A stretch of DNA of 64,000 nt from assembly GCF_018199995.1 (NCBI RefSeq), contig NZ_CP073578.1, forward strand, positions 1,178,001-1,242,000, given 5' to 3'. Shown one piece after another: positions 34,221 through 42,621 of the stretch (positions are counted from its first letter, which is position 1; each line of letters opens with the position of its first letter). Source of the DNA: Photobacterium sp. GJ3 (GTDB lineage Bacteria > Pseudomonadota > Gammaproteobacteria > Enterobacterales > Vibrionaceae). The notes under the pieces were generated by a model. The model saw only the letters and a list, made by a program, of their open reading frames with translations. It was not told the origin of the DNA and searched no databases. The position numbers and the translations under genes are program-made.

Positions 34221-35900
34221 TTACGAAAAACCCCAGTGTTTCAACTGCACCTCAACTTCTTTCTTTGTATCCAGGATGATTTGTTGATTCTGGCTGTCCA
34301 GTGCCTGCGTAAATTGCAGGATCAGATGTTCAATCATTTCTCGCTCGTAGCCGAGTTTTTCTTCATAAAGTCGGTTGAGTTTTTCCGCCAGTGCGATGTT
34401 CGGTAACTGATCTCTCGGGTGGGTTTTCAGTTGCGCCAGACGTTCCTGACTGGCGCGCTTGTCGGCTTCGCTGAGGCCAACGGGCGTGCGATCAATCACC
34501 TGCTGGACTTTGGCATTGGTTGATAGAATCGTCACATCCACTTCGAGCAGGCCATTGATGTCATAACTGAAACGTACATCTATGGCTTCTTCTCCCGCCC
34601 GGTTCGGTGGTACTTCAATTTCAAACTCAGTGATGAAGATATTTTCGCGTGCCCAGAATCGCTCGCCCTGATAAACCGCGATCCGGACTTTATCCTGCTG
34701 GTCATAAGAGGTGTTGAAACGTTCGACCCGGGAGGTCGGAATCACGGTATTGCGTTCAATGATTGGGCTGAAGACATCCACTTGCCCGTTTCGGTTGGCG
34801 GCAATGCCCAGACTGAATGGGCTGACATCTGTCAGCACGATCTCCTGAACTGCCTGATCCCGAAGCCGACAGGCGGCCTGCGTGGCAGCCCCCATCGCAA
34901 CAACCTGATCCGGGTCCAGCTTGCTCTGGCCAAACCGGCCGATCAGCCGGGTTGCCAGTTGCTGCACCTGACGCAGTCGTGTTGCGCCGCCAACAAAAAT
35001 CAGTTCATCGATTTGATCGGTACTGATTCGGGCGTCACTCAGAGCACGGCGCAGGGGTTGCGAGAGCTTGAGTAAGGTGGATTTCCAGATGTCTTCCAGT
35101 TGAAATGGCGTCAGCGTGAACTGAGTATTGAATGGCTCAGGCAGGACGATTGTCATCTCAGGTTGCTGATTTTTTTTGGCAGCTTCGCAGGCGCTGAAAA
35201 TCTTGGCCCGATCGCTCAGGCTGAGATCGCTTTCGCGGGTTTTCAGCTGATCTATCACATACGCTGCCAGCTGGCGCGTGAAATCTTCACCGCCAAGCTG
35301 GTTATCGCCCGCGGAGGCATGGACGTCGACAAAACCGTCCTGATGCTCAACCACTGTGACATCAAAAGTCCCGCCTCCCAGATCGAATACAAGAAAGCGT
35401 CGCTCATGGGTTTCATGCAGGCTGTACGCAAGGCACGCTGCGGTGGGTTCGTTGATCAGCCGGACGGCAATCAATCCCGCCAGTTCTGCCGCCTGATGGA
35501 CTTGCTTGCGTTGTTGGTCGCTGAAATACGCCGGCACAGAAATCACGACTTCAAGAATCGCTTCGCCCAGATGTGCTTCGGCATCGGCTTTGAGTGATTG
35601 CAGGATCAGCGCGCAGAGTTCGGCAGGCGTATAGCGGGTCTGTCCGAGTAAATAGGTTTTTTCCGTGCCCAGAAAGCGTTTGAAAGCCGCGGCTGTTTCC
35701 TGCGGGCGGGTGAGCAACCTGGACTGCGCGGCTTCACCGACCAGTACCTGTCCCTGTTCATCAATACTCACCACTGAAGGTGTCAGAAAGTGGCCCAGTG
35801 CATTCGGGATCAGTTCGGCCTGACCATCACGCCAAACGGCAATGGCACTGTTGGTTGTGCCTAAATCAATCCCGATCGCCAGATGTTTGTTTGTGCTCAC
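34221..35900 (-). CDS. hscC: HscC-type Hsp70 chaperone
   Basis: 559 aa, the HscC size (DnaK is ~640). The ATPase domain is complete: 'AIGIDLGTTNSAIAVWRDG', 'VVISVPAYFSDQQRKQVHQA', 'INEPTAACLAYSL', 'VFDLGGGTFDVTVVE' and 'FVGGATRLRQVQQLA'. The substrate domain ('SLGIAANRNGQVDVFSPIIE') is followed by a short helical lid with no EEVD-like tail. HscC is a specialised Hsp70 that pairs with DjlB/DjlC J proteins. Transcribed towards the J-protein operon. Confidence 0.94.
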   Translation of the reverse strand: MSTNKHLAIGIDLGTTNSAIAVWRDGQAELIPNALGHFLTPSVVSIDEQGQVLVGEAAQSRLLTRPQETAAAFKRFLGTEKTYLLGQTRYTPAELCALILQSLKADAEAHLGEAILEVVISVPAYFSDQQRKQVHQAAELAGLIAVRLINEPTAACLAYSLHETHERRFLVFDLGGGTFDVTVVEHQDGFVDVHASAGDNQLGGEDFTRQLAAYVIDQLKTRESDLSLSDRAKIFSACEAAKKNQQPEMTIVLPEPFNTQFTLTPFQLEDIWKSTLLKLSQPLRRALSDARISTDQIDELIFVGGATRLRQVQQLATRLIGRFGQSKLDPDQVVAMGAATQAACRLRDQAVQEIVLTDVSPFSLGIAANRNGQVDVFSPIIERNTVIPTSRVERFNTSYDQQDKVRIAVYQGERFWARENIFITEFEIEVPPNRAGEEAIDVRFSYDINGLLEVDVTILSTNAKVQQVIDRTPVGLSEADKRASQERLAQLKTHPRDQLPNIALAEKLNRLYEEKLGYEREMIEHLILQFTQALDSQNQQIILDTKKEVEVQLKHWGFS

Positions 35901-36129
35901 AGTAATCCCTATTGCATACCCACAGAAAGGCGCAGGATATCAAGAGATATGCTTTGAGCCAACGTGTTGATTTCAAAGATGTGAGACGTTGAGAAAAGCC
36001 TTGCTGATGGCATTGTGCTGCTTGGTTACCCAAAGCCGTCGGGTATTTCTGTGCATTCGCCTGCGCGTACAAGAAATGTGTGATTGAACTCACAACTATT
36101 TACTTGGCCTGCTGACTCGATTATATTAC

Positions 36130-36141
36130 TTAGCAGGCTAA
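36130..36141. promoter_or_regulatory. SlyA-type operator
   Basis: TTAGCAGGCTAA, perfect 5-base arms around AG, one base off the known SlyA consensus TTAGCAAGCTAA, placed 20 bases before the slyA start. It suggests autorepression and control of the efflux operon by the SlyA-like protein. Confidence 0.75.
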
Positions 36142-36160
36142 CTAATTAGAGCGGTGAATC

Positions 36161-36643
36161 ATGGTTCAGGACATCAATTATCTTCGGGATATGCCACTGG
36201 CAGAGCAACTGGGCCGTGTCTCCCGGTTATGGAAAATGGTCGCCGATCGTGAGCTGGCACCGCTCGGACTGACTCATCCCCGCTGGACAGCATTGTGGAA
36301 ATTACAACGTCTGGGCGATCACGTCAGCCAGAAGACACTGGCCGAAGCGCTTGAAATCGAACTGGCGTCGTTGATGCGGACCCTGAAGCAACTGGAAGAA
36401 CAGTCCCTGATCACCCGGCGATGCTGCGAGACCGACAAACGTGCCCGGATCGTCAGCCTGACTGAATCCGGCCGCCAGATGATTTTGCAAATGGAGACCC
36501 GCATCATGCAGGTCCGTCGTCAGTTACTGGCGGAGATTCGAGAAGAAGATTTGCAGCATCTGAGTCTGATGCTGGAGCAAATTGCGCATAACGCGCTGGA
36601 TTCCCTGCACCGGGAAAGCGATAACCACGCACAGGAGAAGTAA
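36161..36643 (+). CDS. slyA: SlyA-like MarR-family regulator
   Basis: 160 aa winged-helix dimer. 'QLGRVSRLWKMVADRELAPL', 'GLTHPRWTALWKLQRLGDHV' and 'SLMRTLKQLEEQSLITRRCC' with 'ETDKRARIVSLTESGR' (the wing) match SlyA closely. The consensus SlyA operator lies in front of it. It is the first gene of an operon with a membrane fusion protein (7 bases on) and a DUF2955 membrane protein, so it probably derepresses efflux when a small phenolic or similar ligand binds. Confidence 0.92.
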   Translation: MVQDINYLRDMPLAEQLGRVSRLWKMVADRELAPLGLTHPRWTALWKLQRLGDHVSQKTLAEALEIELASLMRTLKQLEEQSLITRRCCETDKRARIVSLTESGRQMILQMETRIMQVRRQLLAEIREEDLQHLSLMLEQIAHNALDSLHRESDNHAQEK

Positions 36644-36649
36644 GTCATT

Positions 36650-37708
36650 ATGACACCCGATCAAAAATTCGCCCGCTGGATCCGCAATGCCTGTTTCGCT
36701 TTTATGCTTCTGTTCGCCTATTTTCTGGTGGCGGATCTGGCCATGCCTTTAACCCCACAAGCGATGGCAACACGGGTTGTGACCAAAGTGTCGCCGCAAG
36801 TGAGCGGACAGATCACCGATATTCATGTCAAAAACAACCAGGTGGTGCATCAGGGGGATGTCCTGTTTGATCTCGACCCGGCGCCGTATCAGCTGGCGGT
36901 TGAGCAGGCACGTCTGAATCTGGAAAAAGTCATTCAGAACAATGAACAGCTGGATGCATCGATTCTGGCTGCCCGTGCGGATGTAGAAGCCAATGACGCG
37001 GTGTTACAGCAGAAGAATCGCGAAGCGAACCGATTGAATGCTTTGTTTCACCGCAATGGGACCTCACAGCAACTGCGTGATGACGCACAGAGTGCCGCCA
37101 AGGCTGCAAAAGCAAATCTGATTGCTGCTCAGGCCCGCCTGAAAGAGCTGGAAGTTAGCCGGGGCGATGTCAGCGAGATGAACCTCAGTATCCGTGTTGC
37201 GAAAAACCAGCTGAAACAGGCCGAGTTGAATCTGTCTTATACGCAGGTGGAAGCCAAACACGATGGCGTGGTGACCAACCTGCAGCTTGAAAAAGGGGCT
37301 TATGCCGCGGCAGGAAATCCGCTGGTCGCACTCGTGTCCAAAGATGTTGATATCATTGCGGACTTCCGCGAGAAAAGCCTGCGCCATTTCTCACAGAACA
37401 GCCAGGCCATGATTGCATTCGACAGTCAGCCGGGCCGGGTCTTCACAGCGCAGATCAGCAGCCTGGATGCCGGGGTCAGTGCAGGTCAGTTTGATGCCAA
37501 TGGCCGTCTGGCGTCACCCACGGAATCCAACCGCTGGGTGCGTGATGCACAACGTATGCGTTTGCATCTGAGCCTTGAGGGGGAATCGGTTCAGGCATTG
37601 CCTGCCGGTGCCAGAGCGACGGTTCAGTTGGTGCCCGAAAATGGCTTGCTGGCTTGGTTGGCCCGCACACAGATTCGGTTCCTGAGTGCCCTTCATTATA
37701 TTTATTAA
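36650..37708 (+). CDS. HlyD/EmrA-type membrane fusion protein (YdhJ/AaeA-like)
   Basis: 352 aa with one N-terminal membrane helix ('FAFMLLFAYFLVADLAMPL'), first lipoyl half 'RVVTKVSPQVSGQITDIHVK', coiled-coil hairpin (~80-190) and second lipoyl half 'SYTQVEAKHDGVVTNLQLEK'. It bridges the inner-membrane DUF2955 protein to an outer-membrane channel encoded elsewhere. The layout MarR-HlyD-DUF2955 is the E. coli slyA-ydhJ-ydhK style aromatic-acid/fusaric-acid efflux type. Confidence 0.9.
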   Translation: MTPDQKFARWIRNACFAFMLLFAYFLVADLAMPLTPQAMATRVVTKVSPQVSGQITDIHVKNNQVVHQGDVLFDLDPAPYQLAVEQARLNLEKVIQNNEQLDASILAARADVEANDAVLQQKNREANRLNALFHRNGTSQQLRDDAQSAAKAAKANLIAAQARLKELEVSRGDVSEMNLSIRVAKNQLKQAELNLSYTQVEAKHDGVVTNLQLEKGAYAAAGNPLVALVSKDVDIIADFREKSLRHFSQNSQAMIAFDSQPGRVFTAQISSLDAGVSAGQFDANGRLASPTESNRWVRDAQRMRLHLSLEGESVQALPAGARATVQLVPENGLLAWLARTQIRFLSALHYIY

Positions 37709-37720
37709 TACGGAGTGGCT

Positions 37721-38758
37721 ATGAAACTTTGGGATCACCCGATGTCGGAAAATGATTTCCGCCAGTGTCTGAGAATTGCTACCGGCGCCACGCTGGGTTT
37801 TACCCTCAGTAAACTATTTGGCTGGAATTACGGCGTATTTTTTACGGTCACACCGATGCTGTTGCTGGGCATGGTGCCGGTGATGAGCGCACATGCGGCC
37901 AGACAACTGATTGCTGCTGCGGTCGTTTGCGGGCTGGAAGTGGGCATGCTTGGCGGGTTGTTTGGCAGTCATCCCGGTATGATGACGATGATTGCGTTTG
38001 TGCTGTTTCTGTACAAATTTGCTTGCATGTCGAAGGGGCCGTTGTTTCTGTTTGGTGCCAACAGTGTCCTGAGTCTGAGTATCATGCTGCATTTCGCCAG
38101 CTATCCCAGCTCCGATTTAAATGATCTGATTTTCAGTAACCTGCTGGCCAATGTATTGTCTGTGGTGATTGCATATCTGATGACATTTCTGATTCCAGAT
38201 GCGACGCCAAGGCCCGCGTCGGCCCGGCCGGTAGAGCCCAAAGGTTCGCACCGGATGCGTCATGAAGCTCTGATGGGGGCGACCATTGCAACGCTGTCTT
38301 TTATTGTGTTTCAGGTGTTTGATCTCAATGACTCCATGTCAGCTCAGGCGACGACTTTATTGCTTCTATTTCCGATGCATTGGAACGGTGCCTTGGGTTA
38401 CGCCAGAAAGCGGGCAATGGGAACGCTGCTCGGCGTGTCGTTCGGTATGGCCGGACAACTGTTGCTTTATGATTGGTCAGACATGTTAATTCTGATTGTG
38501 CCTGTCCTTTGGATTGGTGCGATGATTTTCAGTTACATGCATGTGAAAGAGTCCAGTGGTTCGGGGGCAGGTTTTGGGGGATTAACGACACTGGGCATCT
38601 TGTTTGGCCAGTATCTGACGCCCGGGAATGATTTGATTTTCAGCGCCCTGTATCGCGTCAGCAGTATCTTTTTTGCCATTGTGGTGACGCTGCTGGTCAC
38701 GTATCTGGTTCACCTGCTGCTCAACCGCTTTGAAGCGACCCGGTTCAGTGCCGCCTAA
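37721..38758 (+). CDS. DUF2955/FUSC-like inner-membrane efflux protein
   Basis: About 345 aa from the ATG at 37721, with GGAG 5 bases upstream (GTG at 37715 also possible). Two sets of about five membrane helices separated by a basic cytoplasmic loop ('PDATPRPASARPVEPKGSHR'), as in FUSC-type proteins. 'CLRIATGATLGFTLSKLFGW' marks the first repeat and 'HEALMGATIATLSFIVFQVF' the second. Partner of the HlyD protein just upstream. Its stop codon is directly followed by MITE-like copy 2. Confidence 0.85.
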   Translation: MKLWDHPMSENDFRQCLRIATGATLGFTLSKLFGWNYGVFFTVTPMLLLGMVPVMSAHAARQLIAAAVVCGLEVGMLGGLFGSHPGMMTMIAFVLFLYKFACMSKGPLFLFGANSVLSLSIMLHFASYPSSDLNDLIFSNLLANVLSVVIAYLMTFLIPDATPRPASARPVEPKGSHRMRHEALMGATIATLSFIVFQVFDLNDSMSAQATTLLLLFPMHWNGALGYARKRAMGTLLGVSFGMAGQLLLYDWSDMLILIVPVLWIGAMIFSYMHVKESSGSGAGFGGLTTLGILFGQYLTPGNDLIFSALYRVSSIFFAIVVTLLVTYLVHLLLNRFEATRFSAA

Positions 38759-38917
38759 TACCAATCGCAGTCAATCACGGTCATCCTAGCTTGTTCAAAT
38801 GTTCGATCACTGCGTTAGATTTTTTGATTGTAGAATCACGACTTATCTAAAAAATCAGCCTTGTTTTCAAACATTTTTCCTGCGCTATTTCTGATCATTG
38901 ACTGACTTTGATTGGTA
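38759..38917. repeat. MITE-like repeat, copy 2
   Basis: 159 bp, near-identical to 22082-22241 and in the same orientation. Left end TACCAATCGCAGTCAATCA; right end, read from the other strand, TACCAATCAAAGTCAGTCA, so the terminal inverted repeats are clear over about 19 bases with few mismatches. It begins with the base after the stop codon of the DUF2955 gene and may supply its 3' end. The following 38918-39115 shows no gene. Confidence 0.8.
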
Positions 38918-39115
38918 TAACAGATTCGATCCCGGTTATGCTTTGCTGCAACGGCACAGCAATCCACTGAATCTTCCTATGATTAATGTCGCATATCAGT
39001 GTTTTGGTTTATGCCTGAAGGGGATGATTTCCTATTTCTTTGACCTCAGATAAATAAGGGGAGACTTCACTCGGCCACAATAGGTGTTTTGTTGCTTATT
39101 TGGCATGGTGATCGC

Positions 39116-40732
39116 GTGAAATTAGGGAATATTTCGATAAAAATAAAATTACAGTTGCTGGTTGCCATTGCAGCCGGAATGATTGTCTCTGTCTGCATTT
39201 ATAATCTGGCGTTACAACGCACGGCTGCTTTTCAGGAACGGGAAGGCAAATTGCGGGCACAAGTCGAAACGGCGCAAAGTATTATTCAGTATTTTGCCGG
39301 ACAGGCATCTGAACTGGGCCAGACGCAAGCGCAGCAGATGGCTAAGCAAGCGATTGAACAATTGCGGTATGACAGCGACAACTATTTCTGGGTCACCAAT
39401 CCTCGCCAGCAAGTGATCCTCCATCCGCTGAAGCCTGAACTCAACGGCGCGGATGCATCCTCGATCCGCGATGGGTCCGGCCAGTATCACTGGCAGGAAA
39501 TGGCCCGGATTGCAGCCTCGGACGGACAGGGCTTTCTGGATTACACCTGGCGGGCGCCGGATGGCCGTCTGCATGACAAAATTTCCTACGTGCTTTATTT
39601 CCCGCAGTGGGACTGGATCCTTGGTTCCGGCATTCTTGTGTCTGATATTGAAGACGAGTTTTATCTCAATCTGGCCAAAGAAGCCGGTTTTGCGGCAGTT
39701 GCGATTCTGATCTTGGGTGGGCTTGGTTACCTGTTGGCACGAGACATTGTGATGCCGCTGAATGCGCTGGTCGATAAGGTCCATGTGATTGCGGACGGGA
39801 ATCTGAAAGTCCGGCTGAACAAGCAGCGTACAGATGAAATCGGTGACATGGGCCGGGAAGTCGATCGCATGTTGGATAAGTTACAGGCCGCAGTGAAAGT
39901 CGCCAGTGATTCTGCCGCACAATCGCGGGATATGGCTAGCCGGATCGCTGGTGCCAGCGAGGAAACTGCCAGCAGTGTGGAGTCGCAGCATGTGCAATTG
40001 GAGCAATTGTCATCTGCGATGAATGAAATGTCGGCGACCATAAACGATGTGGCGCAGAACGCAGAAAGTACCTCAGAAGCTACGAAAGGGGTGTCGGCAC
40101 AAGCCCATGACAGCAGTACGCGCATGAAAGCGACCAGCGATAACATACAGACGGTTGCGGAAAACATTACCGATGCAGACAGCCTGGTGAATCAGTTACT
40201 CAATGGTGTGAAAGATATTCATGCTGTGGTGAATGTGATTCAGGATGTGTCCGAGCAAACCAACCTGCTGGCACTGAATGCCGCGATAGAGGCCGCACGG
40301 GCCGGGGAAATGGGACGCGGGTTTGCCGTGGTTGCCGATGAAGTCCGAAATCTGGCGAGCCGGACCCAGCAGTCCACTTCAGAAGTGAAAGCCAGCATTG
40401 ACCGGCTGACTCAGATTGCCGAGCAATCCAGCCAGACGATGCAAACCAGTCATCATCAGGCGGCAGCGTGCGTCGATGTGGCGCTGGCAACCCGAACGAC
40501 CTTCGACACCATGGTGGCCGATCTGAATGAGACCACGGATCGGGTTGTGTTGATTGCTGCTGCAGCCGAGCAACAGGGCATTGTGGCGAATGAAATGAAC
40601 GAAAATGTCAGCAGTATTAATCTTTCAGCGAATGCGATGAAAGAAGCGTCCATGAATCTGGCGATGGAAAGTCAGGCGATGGCAGAAGCCTCGGAACTGC
40701 TGAATCAGCACCTGGCGTATTTTAAAGTGTGA
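39116..40732 (+). CDS. Methyl-accepting chemotaxis protein with Cache sensor
   Basis: About 538 aa from a GTG at 39116 (typical start '[20 protein letters not shown]'). Layout: membrane helix (~10-30), periplasmic single Cache domain ('[20 protein letters not shown]' and '[20 protein letters not shown]'), second helix (~190), HAMP, and signalling domain with the hairpin tip '[20 protein letters not shown]' plus '[20 protein letters not shown]'. The Cache domain type usually binds small organic acids. It implies a normal motility chemotaxis system elsewhere in the genome. Confidence 0.93.
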   Translation: MKLGNISIKIKLQLLVAIAAGMIVSVCIYNLALQRTAAFQEREGKLRAQVETAQSIIQYFAGQASELGQTQAQQMAKQAIEQLRYDSDNYFWVTNPRQQVILHPLKPELNGADASSIRDGSGQYHWQEMARIAASDGQGFLDYTWRAPDGRLHDKISYVLYFPQWDWILGSGILVSDIEDEFYLNLAKEAGFAAVAILILGGLGYLLARDIVMPLNALVDKVHVIADGNLKVRLNKQRTDEIGDMGREVDRMLDKLQAAVKVASDSAAQSRDMASRIAGASEETASSVESQHVQLEQLSSAMNEMSATINDVAQNAESTSEATKGVSAQAHDSSTRMKATSDNIQTVAENITDADSLVNQLLNGVKDIHAVVNVIQDVSEQTNLLALNAAIEAARAGEMGRGFAVVADEVRNLASRTQQSTSEVKASIDRLTQIAEQSSQTMQTSHHQAAACVDVALATRTTFDTMVADLNETTDRVVLIAAAAEQQGIVANEMNENVSSINLSANAMKEASMNLAMESQAMAEASELLNQHLAYFKV

Positions 40733-40743
40733 TCGGAAGTTGC

Positions 40744-42363
40744 TCAGGGGGCGCTGCTCCCTGAGTCGGGTTGCTGTTTCTTTTGAACTGTGGCTTGCAG
40801 GGTATCGCTTTCTGCCGCCGGGAGTGTGGCCAACTGATCAAAAAAGTGCTCCAAAGCGAGAGGCTTGCCGTAAAAATATCCCTGAAAATAACGAATATGG
40901 CGTTGTTTGAGATAGTCTTCCTGGATTGCATTTTCAACCCCTTCTGCAACGACCTCAATATTCAGGCGTGCCGCCAGATCGAGCACGTTATCCACGATGT
41001 GATTTGGATGGTCCACAGTTTTAATCAGATTCGTGAAGCTTTTATCAATCTTAATGATATCGACATCAAACTGATTGATATAGCTGAGTGAGGAATGGCC
41101 GGTGCCGAAATCATCCAGCGCGATTTGTGCGCCTAACTGGTGCAGCTTTTCAAACAAATGATGTGTCTGACGTGTATCTTCAATGATGGCGCGCTCCGTC
41201 AGTTCCACAACCAATTGAAGCTTCCCTTCGGGAAGGTGGGACAGTAAGTTCAGACAGTCCTGATACAACTGGAGATCATCGCACTGGCTTGCACTGATAT
41301 TGATCGCCAGGTGGAAATTGTCCGGTAGTAAGTGAATGTTTTGAATCAGGCATTCTTTCAATTGATAGAGAATCTGTGTGGTCATGATACTGATTAACCC
41401 CGTTTCCTCTGCCAGCGGAATAAAGAAATCCGGCCGGATAATGCCTTGGTTGGGATGTTGCCAGCGGATGAGTATTTCTGCACCGCATAATTGGCCTTGT
41501 CGATTAACGATAGGCTGAATAAAAGGAGAAAACTCTTGATTCAGGACTGCTCTTTTCAATTCTTCCTGAGGCGAACGGGGGCGATTTAACTGACGATAAC
41601 GATAAGCGCTGACCAGAATGGCAATAAGGATGCAAAGGTATAAATGGATATAAAGTTCATGCTTCAAATAATTCATATACATCCCTCTGGTGATATAAGC
41701 TGAGATGGTAAACTCATTATTTATCGCACTCTGGGATATTTGAGTGGCGGCGGGCATATGAATACTAGCATGATTAAATTCCACAGACTGATGGTTGTTG
41801 AGGGTGATGGTCAGGGGAATATCTTTGGTGATGGTGTTCAGTAATTTTCTGACATAGCTGGTATCGATCATCGCTACCGCAAACCCATTGCTCCTTTGAT
41901 GGCTGACAATTAAGGTTTTTCTATCGGGACTATAATAGCTCGAAGGAATCAGGAAAATGTTTCCCTGAATGGGTAGATAGCTGGTGATATTGTTTGAAAT
42001 GGGCTGATTGAAAGCGGATGAACAATAAATGTGGTTATCTTTGACCAGATTGATTGTTCGAATATTTGAGTTGAGTATTGAAAGCCGCTTCAATTGATTT
42101 GATATGTCAAGGTTGCAGTCTTGGTCTAATAATTGGGCTGCCTGAAAGGTTGCGTCATATGCATCGTCGAGAATATTTTGCAGGAGCGTATTCAGAATCG
42201 TTTCTTTTTCGTAAATCTGGTTTTGAAGACTATACCTTGCATGAAGGTAAACACCTGAGAATCCAATTGCAATGATACCAAGAAAGATAGAAAGAGTGAT
42301 GCAACATTGCCAGAGCGCTGTTCTATAAGAGGCCGTTTTTTTCTGTTGGCAACGAAAATTCAT
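40744..42363 (-). CDS. CSS-motif EAL-domain c-di-GMP phosphodiesterase
   Basis: About 539 aa from the ATG at 42363 (a GTG at 42420 is also in frame). Two membrane helices flank a periplasmic CSS domain with its redox cysteines in 'LDQDCNL' and 'IYCSSAF'. The EAL domain is catalytic in type: EIL in 'GAEILIRWQHP', 'LAINISASQ', 'VVELTER', 'ALDDFGTGHSSLSY', 'IKIDKSF' and 'EGVE'. This family degrades c-di-GMP under control of periplasmic thiol redox state. Convergent with the chemoreceptor gene (11 bases apart). Confidence 0.92.
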   Translation of the reverse strand: MNFRCQQKKTASYRTALWQCCITLSIFLGIIAIGFSGVYLHARYSLQNQIYEKETILNTLLQNILDDAYDATFQAAQLLDQDCNLDISNQLKRLSILNSNIRTINLVKDNHIYCSSAFNQPISNNITSYLPIQGNIFLIPSSYYSPDRKTLIVSHQRSNGFAVAMIDTSYVRKLLNTITKDIPLTITLNNHQSVEFNHASIHMPAATQISQSAINNEFTISAYITRGMYMNYLKHELYIHLYLCILIAILVSAYRYRQLNRPRSPQEELKRAVLNQEFSPFIQPIVNRQGQLCGAEILIRWQHPNQGIIRPDFFIPLAEETGLISIMTTQILYQLKECLIQNIHLLPDNFHLAINISASQCDDLQLYQDCLNLLSHLPEGKLQLVVELTERAIIEDTRQTHHLFEKLHQLGAQIALDDFGTGHSSLSYINQFDVDIIKIDKSFTNLIKTVDHPNHIVDNVLDLAARLNIEVVAEGVENAIQEDYLKQRHIRYFQGYFYGKPLALEHFFDQLATLPAAESDTLQATVQKKQQPDSGSSAP

Positions 42364-42621
42364 AATCAATAGTTCAGCATATTTTGATGAGAGGCTGAGT
42401 ATTAGAATACCATGGTTCACTTTGTTTGGAATGTTATGTGAGCAAAACTGATAACAATATTTATATAAAACATCAAAATTGATCTACATCAATAAATGTG
42501 AATATCTGAGCAATCTCTCCACCCCCTGACTACGCCGGTAAAAAGAATGATAAGGCTGGTTTCTGAAAGAACGCCTTGATTGATAATACGGATCAATCAT
42601 CAAGCGATCAGGGAGAGAAAC

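Noticed and set aside
35100..35597. Open frame antisense to hscC
   Set aside because: hscC is clearly real along the whole span; the opposite frame is a common artefact of Hsp70 genes.
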